Origin: JBDTGE01 sp050742975
Lineage (GTDB): Bacteria > Actinomycetota > Actinomycetes > Mycobacteriales > Jatrophihabitantaceae
Direction of reading: 5' to 3'
Assembly: GCA_050742975.1 (NCBI GenBank)
Contig: JBOGDQ010000080.1
Coordinates: forward strand, 1-36,564
DNA: 36,564 bases
The notes beneath the pieces were generated by a model that searched no databases, had not been told where the DNA came from, and worked only from the letters and a program-made list of their open reading frames with translations. The stretch's first letter is position 1; every line of letters starts with the position of its first letter. Below are positions 25,734 to 34,075 of the stretch, one piece after another. Position numbers and translations under genes: made by a program.

Positions 25734-26900
25734 TCATGCAGACTCCAGTTCGGTGCTCGGTGCGAATCCCAGTCGGGTCTCGATCGCGGTCATGATGCGG
25801 TGTTCCAGGTCGTCAACCCCGATACGGCCGACGACGTCGGCGAAGAATCCACGCACGACGAGGCGCTGCGCCTCGTCGTGCTCGATCCCGCGCGACTGCA
25901 GGTAGAACAGCTGCAGATCGTCGAAACGACCCGTCGTACTGGCGTGACCCGCGCCGACGATCTCGCCGGTCTCGATCTCCAGGTTGGGCACCGAGTCAGC
26001 GCGCGCACCGTCGGACAGCAGCAGGTTCCGGTTCATCTCGTATGTCGACGTCGCCTTCGCTGCCGGGCGGATCCGGACGTCACCGATCCAGACGGTGCGG
26101 GCGGTCTCACCCAGCAGCGCGTTCTTGTACATGACGTCGGACGTGCAGTTGGGAACCGAGTGATCGAGGTACAGCCGTGACTCGAAGTGCTGGCCCGAGC
26201 CGGCGAAGCTCACGCCGAGCAGATCGGCCCGCCCGCCCGGCCCGTCGAAGGTGACGGTCGGGCACAGCCGCACGATCTTGCCGCCGAGGTTCACCACGAC
26301 GTGCTTGAGTGTGGCGTCGCGGCCGACCTGGATCGCATGCGCGCCGAGGTGGATCGCGTCCTCGGCCCAGTCCTGCAGGCTGACGAAGGTGAGCTGGGCA
26401 CCCTCGCCGACGATGATCTCGACGTTCTCGGCGATCGTGCCGGCGCCGGTGTAGTCGACGACGACGGTGGCGCGCGAGTTGGGCTTGGCTTCGATGACCA
26501 TGTGCTCGTAGGCCAGGCCCGGTTCGGCGACGCCATGCACGAGTACCGGTTCGGTCAGCTCGCGTCCGGCGTCGATCTCCAGCACGAAGGCCTGCGGCGC
26601 GTGGGCGAACGCGAGCGCGCTGACCCGGTCCGCGGGCTGGATCACGCGGCCGACCCGCTCGTCCGACGGCTGGACGATCGACCAGCTCACGCCGTCGGGC
26701 GCCTCGACACTGCCGGCGATCCGCGTGGTCGGCGCAAAGGGTTCGAACAGCTCGCGCAGGGCGCGGGTCGGCGTGAACCGCCACGACTCCTCGCGGCCGC
26801 GAGGAACCTCGAACGCCTCGGGGTCACGCGAGGTGAACCGCTCCGAGGGCGTACCTGTCGGACCGAGCGAGACCTCACGCTCGGTGATCGGTGCAGCCAC
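25734..26900 (-). CDS. sufD: Fe-S assembly scaffold protein SufD
   Basis: A 388-residue right-handed beta-helix protein of the SufB/SufD family; the pattern GRFDDLQLFYLQSRGI near the end and EMNRNLLLSDGARADSVPNL are typical. It forms the SufBC2D complex that builds Fe-S clusters. The start GTG at 26900 shares one base with the TAG stop of sufB, so I discard the longer frame that runs back through sufB. It lies downstream of the intein-bearing sufB, implying that SufD does not depend on splicing but shares its mRNA. Confidence 0.95.
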   Translation of the reverse strand: MAAPITEREVSLGPTGTPSERFTSRDPEAFEVPRGREESWRFTPTRALRELFEPFAPTTRIAGSVEAPDGVSWSIVQPSDERVGRVIQPADRVSALAFAHAPQAFVLEIDAGRELTEPVLVHGVAEPGLAYEHMVIEAKPNSRATVVVDYTGAGTIAENVEIIVGEGAQLTFVSLQDWAEDAIHLGAHAIQVGRDATLKHVVVNLGGKIVRLCPTVTFDGPGGRADLLGVSFAGSGQHFESRLYLDHSVPNCTSDVMYKNALLGETARTVWIGDVRIRPAAKATSTYEMNRNLLLSDGARADSVPNLEIETGEIVGAGHASTTGRFDDLQLFYLQSRGIEHDEAQRLVVRGFFADVVGRIGVDDLEHRIMTAIETRLGFAPSTELESA

Positions 26901-29494
26901 TAGCCGACCGCTCCTTCCATCTGCAGTTCGATCAGCCGGTTCAGCTCGAGCGCGTACTCCATCGGCAGCTCCCGCGCGATCGGCTCGACGAAGCCGCGGA
27001 CGATCATCGCCATCGCCTCGTCCTCGGTCAGGCCACGGCTCATCAGGTAGAACAGCTGGGTCTCGCTGACCTTGGACACCGTCGCCTCGTGGCCCATCGA
27101 CACGTCGTCCTCGCGGACGTCGACGTACGGGTAGGTGTCCGAGCGGCTGATGTCGTCGACCAGCAGGGCGTCGCACTTCACCGTCGACCTGCTGTGGTGC
27201 GCGCCCTTGTGGATCTCGACCAGGCCCCGGTAGGACGAGCGACCACCGCCGCGCGCCACCGACTTGGAGATGATCGTCGAGGACGTGTACGGCGCCAGGT
27301 GCAGCATCTTCGCGCCGGCGTCCTGGTGCTGGCCCTCGCCCGAGAACGCGACCGACAGCACCTCGCCCTTGGCGTGCTCGCCCATCAGCCACACGGCCGG
27401 GTACTTCATCGTGACCTTGGAACCGATGTTGCCGTCGACCCACTCCATCGTCGCGCCCGCCTCGGCCTTGGCCCGCTTGGTGACCAGGTTGTAGACGTTG
27501 TTCGACCAGTTCTGGATGGTCGTGTAGCGGCAACGGCCACCCTTCTTCACGATGATCTCGACGACCGCGGAGTGCAGCGAGTCGCTCGAGTAGATCGGCG
27601 CGGTGCAGCCCTCGACGTAGTGCACGTAGGCGTCCTCGTCGACGATGATCAGGGTGCGCTCGAACTGGCCCATGTTCTCGGTGTTGATCCGGAAGTAGGC
27701 CTGTAGCGGGATGTCGACGTGCACGCCCTTCGGCACGTAGATGAACGAGCCGCCGGACCACACCGCAGAGTTGAGCGCGGAGAACTTGTTGTCACCGGAC
27801 GGGATGACGCTGCCGAAGTACTCCTTGAACAGTTCTGGCTGCTCGCGCAGGCCCGAGTCGGTGTCCAGGAAGATGACGCCCTGCTCCTCCAGATCCTCGC
27901 GAATCTTGTGGTAAACGACCTCGGAGTTGTGCACGACCAGGCCCTCGGCGACGAAGTTGTGCGGACCGTCGACCTCGATGTCGTACACCGGCTCGATGTC
28001 GAACGGCTCGATGTACTGCACGGGCGCGAAGCCGAGCCACTCGTTGGTGTGCGCCTTGAACGTCATCCCCTTGGCGCTCGTCGAGTTGTGGCTGTACAGC
28101 CCGATGCGGAATCGATCGGTACGAGCCGGGTTCCGGCAGCCCAATCGCGTGTAGTCACCCGTGACGTTCAGCCGCCAGGCGCCGCCCATCCGCTCGGGCG
28201 CGTGCCGATACGGTTGGCTGAACCCGATCGGACTGCCCGCCTGGAGTCCACTGAGTTCGGCGAGTTGCTCGAACTGCGAAATCAGGGGGTTGCTCACACA
28301 GGTCAGCACTACGGCGTCGGCGCGCGGCGGAACATGGCCGTCCGCATCGACCCAGCCGCCGAGGAAGGCCAGACGCTGGTCCTCCGGCAGGCTGAACACC
28401 CAGTCCGGCACCCGCTTGCTGCGTGACGTGCCGGCGAAGCCGATCTGCCAGAGCCAGGTAACGAGTGCCTTGGAGTTGATCACGACGCGGTAATCGTCGG
28501 CAGCAATGACGCGCAGGCCGAACTGCTCGTCGACGATTCTGCTGATCTCAGCACGCAGTTCAGGTTGTGTCGCTTGGATGGCGAACTGGACTCGATGGGT
28601 CTTGCCGGAGTCCTGCAGGTTGCCGTCGCCGACGTACAGGCCCAGCAGCCACAGCAGGTCGGCGCTCGACTCCTCAGGCACACGGCACGGACTCTCGCGG
28701 TGGTCCGTCTGCTCAGGCAGCGCCGGCAGCGGGTACGCCTCGCCGAACTCAGGGAGCTGACGCGGCACGGCGATCAGATCACCTGCGCGCAACTCACCAA
28801 CGGTCAACCACTGCCGCACCCAGCGAGCGCGCGCCGCCTCGGGCTCCCGCTGGTCACGCAGCGCGAGTACGGGGTGGTTGTCGGTCGCCATGATGTGGCG
28901 CTGCTTGCGGTTGCCGACGACAACCTTGAACGTCTGGCGAACCCCGGTCTGCCAGGCCGCCTTGACCGGTGCTGTGATGAACCGCTCGGACTCCTCGTCA
29001 TAAGAGAACACGCGGTCGCCGGGCTGGACCTCTTTGATCATTATCTGGCCACGATTTGCCGTCCAGATAAGGGTTTCTCCGCGAGCGCACTCGTATTGCG
29101 CGGCCACGCCGGAGACCAGGCGCTGCTTCTCCGCCTCGGGGATGCCGAGCTTGTCGTAGGTGTTGCGGATGTCGGCCGGCAGGTCGTCCCAGGTGGCCGC
29201 CTGCTTCTCTGTCGAGCGGACGAAGTACTTGATGTTGTCGAAGTCGATACCGGAAAGGTCCGAACCCCACGTCGGCATCGGCTTCTTGTCGAAGATCGAC
29301 AGCGCCTTGAGCCGGTAGTCGAGCATCCACCCGGGCTCGCTCTTCTTGCCCGAGATGTCGCGCACGACGTCCTCGTTCAAACCGCGGCGCGCGGCGGCGC
29401 CGGCGGAGTCACTGTCGGCCCAGCCGAAGCTGTAACGGCCGAGGGCGTCGATCTGCTCGTCCTGGGTGAGAACCCGCTCTGGTGCGGTGGTCAT
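26900..29494 (-). CDS. sufB: Fe-S assembly scaffold SufB interrupted by a self-splicing intein
   Basis: An 864-residue precursor. Residues 1-135 and 524-864 make a 476-residue SufB, the normal length, with IREDLEEQGVIFLDTDSG, SGGSFIYVPKGVHVDIPLQA and ATVSKVSETQLFYLMSRGL as family landmarks. Residues 136-523 are an intein in the conserved segment AAQYE/SEVVYH. SufB is the essential core of the SufBC2D scaffold, so viability should need splicing. The start ATG at 29494 is three bases after the sufR stop, with AGAAGGG upstream. Mycobacterial SufB proteins are known to carry inteins at more than one site. A sampled line in the intein (28441-28500) has 35 of 60 G+C, lower than the flanking host gene looks, consistent with lateral entry. 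Confidence 0.98.
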   Translation of the reverse strand: MTTAPERVLTQDEQIDALGRYSFGWADSDSAGAAARRGLNEDVVRDISGKKSEPGWMLDYRLKALSIFDKKPMPTWGSDLSGIDFDNIKYFVRSTEKQAATWDDLPADIRNTYDKLGIPEAEKQRLVSGVAAQYECARGETLIWTANRGQIMIKEVQPGDRVFSYDEESERFITAPVKAAWQTGVRQTFKVVVGNRKQRHIMATDNHPVLALRDQREPEAARARWVRQWLTVGELRAGDLIAVPRQLPEFGEAYPLPALPEQTDHRESPCRVPEESSADLLWLLGLYVGDGNLQDSGKTHRVQFAIQATQPELRAEISRIVDEQFGLRVIAADDYRVVINSKALVTWLWQIGFAGTSRSKRVPDWVFSLPEDQRLAFLGGWVDADGHVPPRADAVVLTCVSNPLISQFEQLAELSGLQAGSPIGFSQPYRHAPERMGGAWRLNVTGDYTRLGCRNPARTDRFRIGLYSHNSTSAKGMTFKAHTNEWLGFAPVQYIEPFDIEPVYDIEVDGPHNFVAEGLVVHNSEVVYHKIREDLEEQGVIFLDTDSGLREQPELFKEYFGSVIPSGDNKFSALNSAVWSGGSFIYVPKGVHVDIPLQAYFRINTENMGQFERTLIIVDEDAYVHYVEGCTAPIYSSDSLHSAVVEIIVKKGGRCRYTTIQNWSNNVYNLVTKRAKAEAGATMEWVDGNIGSKVTMKYPAVWLMGEHAKGEVLSVAFSGEGQHQDAGAKMLHLAPYTSSTIISKSVARGGGRSSYRGLVEIHKGAHHSRSTVKCDALLVDDISRSDTYPYVDVREDDVSMGHEATVSKVSETQLFYLMSRGLTEDEAMAMIVRGFVEPIARELPMEYALELNRLIELQMEGAVG
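27926..29089 (-). mobile_element. SufB intein with LAGLIDADG homing endonuclease (388 residues)
   Basis: Boundaries: Cys1 (codon 29089-29087) follows AAQYE; the last residues are VVHN, with Asn388 at 27928-27926, followed by +1 Ser of SEVVYH. Block A is CARGETLIW and GDRVFSY; block B is ATDNHPVL with Thr69 and His72; block F/G is VYDIEVDGPHNFVAEG with penultimate His387. All residues for class 1 splicing are present. The central domain has both LAGLIDADG blocks, LGLYVGDG (149-156) and LGGWVDADG (243-251), each keeping its catalytic Asp, so the endonuclease may be active and able to home into empty sufB alleles. Confidence 0.96.
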
Positions 29495-29497
29495 ATA

Positions 29498-30205
29498 TCA
29501 AGCCCTTCTGGACAGGGTGTTCGTTCGGCCAACTTGGGGAGGGACGGGGACATGCGTGGTGCAGACCCCGTCGCCGTGGGCGATCGTGGCCAGCCGCTGG
29601 ACGTACGTGCCGAGAACCCGCTCGAACGCCCGGGTCTCCGCTTCGCACAGCTGAGGGAACTCCGCGGCGACGTGCGCGACCGGGCAGTGGTGCTGGCACA
29701 CCTGCACGCCCGCGGTGGCGCTCTCGGTGCTCGCAGCGTAACCGTGCTCGGACAGCGCCTCGGCGAGCGCTTCGGTGCGGACGGCCGGCGCGCGGTCGAC
29801 GTCGATCCTGGGTTCGAGCAGCTTGGCCAGCGAGTCGGCCCGGTGCTCGGCGAACGCGAGGACCGCTTGCTCGCCGCCGGTCTCGCGCAGGTAGCGCAGC
29901 GCGGTCGTGGCCAGGTCGTCGTACGCGTGCGGGAAGGCGGTGCGACCGGTGTCGGTGATCGAGTAGACCCGCGCCGGGCGTCCACGACCGCGGTGCGCCG
30001 CGGGGCGCGCACGGGTGGCGTCGCACTCCGCGAGCAGTCCGTCGGCGACGAGCGCCTCGAGGTGCCGCCGGATCGCGGCGGGCGAGAGTCCCAGCCGCTC
30101 GGCGAGTGCGGCCGCGCTCTGGGGTCCGCGTTCGAGGATGATCCGGGCAACCGCGTCCCGGGTGCGGTCGCTGCCGCCCCCGTCCACGCGCTCCCCGAAT
30201 TTCAC
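29498..30205 (-). CDS. sufR: Fe-S-responsive suf operon repressor SufR
   Basis: A 235-residue DeoR/ArsR-like winged-helix regulator. The HTH is at about residues 25-60 (ALAERLGLSPAAIRRHLEAL). The C-terminal part has the cluster-binding cysteine pattern Cys-x3-Cys-x12-Cys (VCQHHCPVAHVAAEFPQLC), matching actinobacterial SufR proteins that hold an Fe-S cluster and repress suf when cluster supply is sufficient. The GTG start at 30205 has no ribosome site but is six bases after CATACT, suggesting a leaderless mRNA; a GTG at 30184 (7 codons in) is the alternative. It is the first gene of the operon and is divergent from plsC. Confidence 0.93.
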   Translation of the reverse strand: MKFGERVDGGGSDRTRDAVARIILERGPQSAAALAERLGLSPAAIRRHLEALVADGLLAECDATRARPAAHRGRGRPARVYSITDTGRTAFPHAYDDLATTALRYLRETGGEQAVLAFAEHRADSLAKLLEPRIDVDRAPAVRTEALAEALSEHGYAASTESATAGVQVCQHHCPVAHVAAEFPQLCEAETRAFERVLGTYVQRLATIAHGDGVCTTHVPVPPQVGRTNTLSRRA

Positions 30206-30216
30206 TACACCAGTAT
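30202..30216. promoter_or_regulatory. Candidate SufR operator overlapping the suf promoter and sufR start
   Basis: Minus strand: ATACT-GGTGT-AGTGA. I recall the mycobacterial SufR site as ACACT-N5-TGTGA; this sequence differs at one base in each half. It covers the CATACT -10-like hexamer (30217-30212) and the GTG start, where bound SufR would block initiation. The recollection needs checking. Confidence 0.45.
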
Positions 30217-30256
30217 GACGTATTTCCGGTGCGCCCGCAGGGGCGGGGCCGGACGG

Positions 30257-30262
30257 TAGGTT
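30257..30262 (+). promoter_or_regulatory. -10 element of a probable leaderless plsC-like transcript
   Basis: TAGGTT stands exactly six bases before the GTG at 30269. In actinobacteria a TANNNT hexamer at this distance commonly makes the start codon the first transcribed bases. No -35 is evident. Confidence 0.45.
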
Positions 30263-30268
30263 TCTCGG

Positions 30269-30937
30269 GTGATCTACCGGACCCTGGAACTGACCCTCGC
30301 GCCCGCGCTGAGGGTCGCCTACCGGCCGCTGGTCACCGGGGTGGAGCACATCCCGCACACCGGTCCGGTGATCATCGCCGGCAACCACGTCTCCTTCGCC
30401 GACGAGTTCTTCACCCCGCTCGCCGCACGCCGGCAGGTCTACTACCTGGCCAAGGCGGAGTACTTCGACTCCCCCGGAGTTAGGGGACGCGTGATGTCCG
30501 CGTTCTTCACCGGGCTCGGGCACGTCCCCGTCGACCGCGACTCGACCCGTGCGGCCGCCGCGTCCGTCGACACCTGCGTCGCGCTGCTCGCCGCCGGCCA
30601 GGCGTTCGGCATCTACCCCGAGGGCACTCGGTCCGCCGACGGCCGGCTGTACCGGTTCCGCACCGGCGTCGCGCGGGTCGCCCTGCGATCGGGCGCGCCG
30701 GTGGTCCCGGTAGGCCTGATCGGGACGCGTGACGTCCAACCGCCCGGCAGCCGCCGCTGGCATCGCGCTCCGGTCGAGGTGCACTTCGGCGCGCCGCTGC
30801 AGTTCGGTCACCGGGCCGACCAGGAGCGCAGCTCCAAGGTGCTGCGGGAGATCACCGAGACGGTCCGCGAGGCCGTGCAGGCGCTATCGGGGCAGGAGTA
30901 CGTCGACGCGTTCGCCCGCCCGTCCGGTGGTGGGTGA
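30269..30937 (+). CDS. 1-acyl-glycerol-3-phosphate acyltransferase-like protein (PlsC family)
   Basis: A 222-residue PlsC-type acyltransferase. The catalytic motif His-x4-Asp is His40/Asp45 in GNHVSFADEFF; the substrate-binding EGTR is at residues 118-121 in YPEGTRS; VPVGLIGT forms the later conserved block. The family makes phosphatidic acid or other acyl lipids at the membrane. The substrate could differ from the classical one, as actinomycetes have many paralogues. The GTG start at 30269 lies six bases after TAGGTT (30257-30262), pointing to a leaderless transcript. It stands between sufR (divergent) and an ABC exporter. Confidence 0.92.
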   Translation: MIYRTLELTLAPALRVAYRPLVTGVEHIPHTGPVIIAGNHVSFADEFFTPLAARRQVYYLAKAEYFDSPGVRGRVMSAFFTGLGHVPVDRDSTRAAAASVDTCVALLAAGQAFGIYPEGTRSADGRLYRFRTGVARVALRSGAPVVPVGLIGTRDVQPPGSRRWHRAPVEVHFGAPLQFGHRADQERSSKVLREITETVREAVQALSGQEYVDAFARPSGGG

Positions 30938-31001
30938 ACGCGTCGTGTCGGCGCGGTCACCCGGGGTCGGCTCCGCCGCGTCGCCGTCAGGTGCGCGTTC
31001 C

Positions 31002-31007
31002 TAGACT
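31002..31007 (+). promoter_or_regulatory. -10 element of a probable leaderless ABC transporter transcript
   Basis: TAGACT is six bases before the GTG at 31014, with no ribosome site between, the same geometry as plsC upstream. Confidence 0.45.
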
Positions 31008-31013
31008 GACTGC

Positions 31014-31958
31014 GTGCCCGCCGTTCCCAGCAACGTCGACCCCGCCGTCAGCATCAGCGGTCTGGTCAAGACGTACGGCACGCGCCGCGCGGTGGACGGG
31101 CTTGACCTGATCGTCCCGCGCGGCGCCGTGCTCGCGCTGCTCGGTCCGAACGGCGCGGGCAAGACCACCACGATCGAGACCTGCGAGGGATTCCGGCGTC
31201 CGGACGCGGGCTCGGTCCGGGTGCTCGGGCTGGACCCGATGCGCGACGCCACCCGGTTGCGCCCGCGCGTCGGCGTGATGCTCCAGGACGGCGTCGGGGG
31301 CTACACCGGCGCGAGCGCGATCGAGCTGCTCCGGCTGTTCGCGTCCTACGCCGCGCACCCGCACGACCCGGTGCAGCTGCTCGACTCGGTCGGTCTCAGC
31401 GAGGTAGCCCGCACGTCGGTGAAGCGGCTGTCCGGCGGGCAGCAACAGCGGCTGTCGCTGGCGATGGCGCTCGTCGCCCGTCCCGAGCTGGTCTTCCTCG
31501 ACGAGCCGACCGCAGGCATGGATCCGCAGGCCAGGCGCGGGACCTGGGACTTCATCCGCAAGCTCAAGGCCGACGGCGTGAGCGTCGTGCTGACCACCCA
31601 CTTCCTGGACGAGGCCGAGCAGCTCGCCGACACCGTCGTCGTCATGGACGCGGGCCGCGTGGTCGCCGAAGGGAGCCCGACCGAGCTCACCCGGGCCGGT
31701 GCCGAGGGCCAGATCCGCTTCCGCGCGCCGACCGGGCTGCACCTGACCTCGCTGGTCGCCGCGCTGCCCGACGGCACCCGCGCCGTGGAGGAGAGCGCTG
31801 GTCACTACCTGGTGACCGGCGACGTCGATCCCCAACTGCTCGCCACGCTGACCGCGTGGTGCGCCGGGCAGGGCGTGCTCGCCGAGAATCTCGCGGTCGA
31901 GCGGCGCACGCTCGAGGACGTCTTCCTGGAGCTCACCGGCCGGGGGCTGCGGACATGA
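31014..31958 (+). CDS. ABC exporter ATP-binding protein (DrrA/CcmA-like)
   Basis: A 314-residue ABC ATPase: Walker A GPNGAGKTT (residues 44-52), signature LSGGQQQRLSLAMAL, Walker B LVFLDEPTAGMD, switch His in LTTHFLDEAEQL. The C-terminal part (about 235-314) ends with the DVFLELTGRGLRT segment typical of drug- or polyketide-type export ATPases. It pairs with the membrane protein encoded next, whose ATG overlaps its stop as ATGA. The gene appears leaderless. In M. tuberculosis a similar gene (recalled as Rv1458c) also lies between ctaA and suf. Substrate unknown. Confidence 0.94.
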   Translation: MPAVPSNVDPAVSISGLVKTYGTRRAVDGLDLIVPRGAVLALLGPNGAGKTTTIETCEGFRRPDAGSVRVLGLDPMRDATRLRPRVGVMLQDGVGGYTGASAIELLRLFASYAAHPHDPVQLLDSVGLSEVARTSVKRLSGGQQQRLSLAMALVARPELVFLDEPTAGMDPQARRGTWDFIRKLKADGVSVVLTTHFLDEAEQLADTVVVMDAGRVVAEGSPTELTRAGAEGQIRFRAPTGLHLTSLVAALPDGTRAVEESAGHYLVTGDVDPQLLATLTAWCAGQGVLAENLAVERRTLEDVFLELTGRGLRT

Positions 31959-32722
31959 CGTCGACCTCCTTCGCCCCCGCACCGGCAGCGGCGCCGAAGT
32001 CGCGGATGCTGGCCGCGCAGACCTCGATGGAGTTCCGCCTGCTGCTGCGCAACGGCGAGCAGGTCGGGCTCACGCTGATCATCCCGTTGCTGCTGCTGTT
32101 CTTCTTCAACCTGCCGCTGCTCTACTCGCTCGGCGTCCCGCGGCGGATCGACTTCGTCGTGCCGAGCATCATCGCGCTCGCCGTCATGTCGGCCGCGTTC
32201 ACCGGGCTGGCGATCGGCACCGGGTTCGAGCGGAAGTATGCGGTGCTCAAGCGGCTGGGGGCGACCGCACTGCCACGCTCGGTGCTGATCGGCGGCAAGA
32301 CCCTGGCGGTGCTGCTGCTCGAGGTCGTGCAGGTCGCGCTGATCTGCGCGCTCGGTTTCGCGTTGGGCTGGCACCCGCACGGCGATCCGCTGCTGGTGCT
32401 CGTGCTGATCGCGCTCGGGACGCTGGCCTTCGGTGGACTCGGCCTGCTGGTCGCGGGCACCCTGCGCGCCGAGATCACGCTCGCGGCCGCAAACCTGATC
32501 TGGCTGGTGCTGCTGTTCGCCGGTGGCATCGCGATCCCGCTGTCGAAATACCCGTCCGGCGTAGAGCGGGTGCTGCAGTACCTGCCGTCGGCCGCGCTGT
32601 CGCACGGCCTGCACCGTGTCCTGCAGGGCGGCGCGGGCATACCGGTCCACGACCTGATGACCCTTCTCGTCTGGACGGCGCTTGCGCTGCCCGCCGCGGC
32701 GCGGTGGTTCCGGTGGGAGTGA
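31955..32722 (+). CDS. ABC-2 type permease
   Basis: A 255-residue membrane protein with six hydrophobic segments; QTSMEFRLLLRNGEQ before the first is typical of the ABC-2 export permease family, as is the position. Segments lie at about residues 28-47 (LIIPLLLLFFF), 62-85, 107-130, 137-160, 170-192 and 230-250. The ATG at 31955 overlaps the upstream ATPase stop, and the TGA overlaps the GTG of ctaA, so the three genes form one coupled unit. The linkage to heme A synthase suggests, but does not show, a role in respiratory assembly. Confidence 0.92.
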   Translation: MTSTSFAPAPAAAPKSRMLAAQTSMEFRLLLRNGEQVGLTLIIPLLLLFFFNLPLLYSLGVPRRIDFVVPSIIALAVMSAAFTGLAIGTGFERKYAVLKRLGATALPRSVLIGGKTLAVLLLEVVQVALICALGFALGWHPHGDPLLVLVLIALGTLAFGGLGLLVAGTLRAEITLAAANLIWLVLLFAGGIAIPLSKYPSGVERVLQYLPSAALSHGLHRVLQGGAGIPVHDLMTLLVWTALALPAAARWFRWE

Positions 32723-33684
32723 GCACGCCGGTCGTGACAGCGGTGGCGCCGCCACTACCGAGGCATGTCGCCCTGCTGCAGCGGGTGATCCCGCCCGGGC
32801 TGCGCGGCCTGCTCTCCTACCGCCGGTTCGCGCTGGCGTCGGTGGTGGCGAACGTCGTCATCGTGGTCACCGGAGGTGCCGTGCGGCTGAGCGACTCCGG
32901 TCTCGGCTGCCCGACCTGGCCCAGCTGCACCGATGCCTCGCTCACCCCGACCCACAAGTACGCCATCCACGGCATCATCGAGTTCACCAACCGGCAGCTG
33001 ACGTTCGTCGTCGCGTTCCTGGCCATCGCCACCTGGCTGATCGCGATGGCCCGCATCGAACAGCGCCTGCTCGCCACCCTGGCCGCGCTGAGCATCCCCG
33101 CGCAGGCAGTGCTCGGTGGGTTCACCGTGCTGACCCATCTCAACCCGTGGCTGGTCGGGGCGCACTTCCTGCTGTCGATGGCGATCCTGTTCGTCACGTT
33201 CTGGTTGTGGTGGCGGGTTCGCGGTTCGGCGCCGGCCGCGGACGTCCCGCCGGCCGCCCGGCAGCTCGCCCGCCTCACCGCGCTGGTGTCCGTCGCCGTG
33301 CTCGTGCTCGGCACCATCGTCACCGGCGCCGGGCCGCACGCCGGTGACAAGAACTCCTCCGGCAAGGTGCACCGCAACGGGCTGATGGTGTCGTCGATGG
33401 CGCAGCTGCACGCCGACTCGGTGATGGTGTTGATCGGCGTCAGCGTCGGGCTGCTCGCGCTGCTTTACGCCGTGCGAGCGGCCGACGTGGTGCTGCGTGC
33501 GGCCTGGCTGCTACTGGCCGTCGAACTCGCGCAGGGCATCGTCGGCTACACGCAGTACTTCCTGCACGTGCCGCCCATCCTGGTCGGGCTGCACATGCTG
33601 GGGGCCTGCCTGCTCTGGCTGGCGGCGCTGCACGTCCTGGCCCGGGTCGAGCCGCGCGCAGCTACGGCTACTCGAACGGGTTGA
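32719..33684 (+). CDS. ctaA: Heme A synthase CtaA (COX15 family)
   Basis: A 321-residue, eight-helix membrane enzyme that oxidises the C8 methyl of heme O to give heme A for cytochrome oxidase. The four conserved heme-ligand histidines are visible: His84 in HGIIEFTNR, His149 in GAHFLLSM, His231 in QLHADSVM and His292 in GLHMLGACL. The extracellular cysteine pair Cys64 and Cys70 in LGCPTWPSC matches the Bacillus/actinobacterial type. I start at the GTG at 32719, which overlaps the permease TGA and has GGTGGG before it; a GTG five codons earlier is possible. The 3' end overlaps the convergent VapC gene by 17 bases. Confidence 0.95.
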   Translation: MSTPVVTAVAPPLPRHVALLQRVIPPGLRGLLSYRRFALASVVANVVIVVTGGAVRLSDSGLGCPTWPSCTDASLTPTHKYAIHGIIEFTNRQLTFVVAFLAIATWLIAMARIEQRLLATLAALSIPAQAVLGGFTVLTHLNPWLVGAHFLLSMAILFVTFWLWWRVRGSAPAADVPPAARQLARLTALVSVAVLVLGTIVTGAGPHAGDKNSSGKVHRNGLMVSSMAQLHADSVMVLIGVSVGLLALLYAVRAADVVLRAAWLLLAVELAQGIVGYTQYFLHVPPILVGLHMLGACLLWLAALHVLARVEPRAATATRTG

Positions 33685-34075
33685 GCACCCTCACTTCGGT
33701 TCGGTCGAAATCGACGGCGTTCCGAGTCACCACGGTCCAGTCGTGCACGAGCGCGGTCGCGGCCAGCAGGCTGTCCACGATCGGTGCCGGGTTCGGGTCG
33801 TTCAGCCGCCCCCACTGCTCCGCGATCGCCGCATCGATCGGCAGGATGCGTTCCCGAAACGAAACCCTCAGCCCGGCCAGCCAGGTCTCCAGGCCAGCAG
33901 CGCGCGTTGGATTGCGTGGACGCACCCGTTCGATCCCACGCCGGATCTCGCCAATGGTCAGGACGCTCAGGTGCAGGTCGCCCGGGCGAACCCGGTCGAA
34001 CCAGCGCAGCACGCCCACGTTCGGCCGACGCCGCTCCAGCTCGGAGACGAGGTTGGTGTCGAGCAGGAAACTCAC
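33668..34075 (-). CDS. PIN-domain toxin (VapC/FitB-like)
   Basis: A 135-residue PIN ribonuclease. The acidic site is complete: Asp6 in LLDTN, Glu43 in IGEIRRG, Asp101 in IVDSLLAA and Asp122/Asp124 in NAVDFD, which bind divalent metal and cleave RNA. VapC toxins cut tRNA or rRNA when the antitoxin is lost. The GTG start overlaps the antitoxin stop as GTGA. Its 3' end runs 17 bases into the convergent ctaA end, suggesting insertion of the pair here. The RNA target is unknown. Confidence 0.93.
   Translation of the reverse strand: MSFLLDTNLVSELERRRPNVGVLRWFDRVRPGDLHLSVLTIGEIRRGIERVRPRNPTRAAGLETWLAGLRVSFRERILPIDAAIAEQWGRLNDPNPAPIVDSLLAATALVHDWTVVTRNAVDFDRTEVRVLNPFE

Noticed and set aside
25734..27761. 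A 675-codon frame joining sufB sequence to SufD
   Set aside because: SufD begins at the GTG overlapping the sufB stop; the upstream part is sufB read out of frame.
29498..30811. A 437-codon version of SufR
   Set aside because: The upstream 200 codons are antisense to the plsC-like gene with intact His-x4-Asp and EGTR motifs; the SufR fold starts near 30205.
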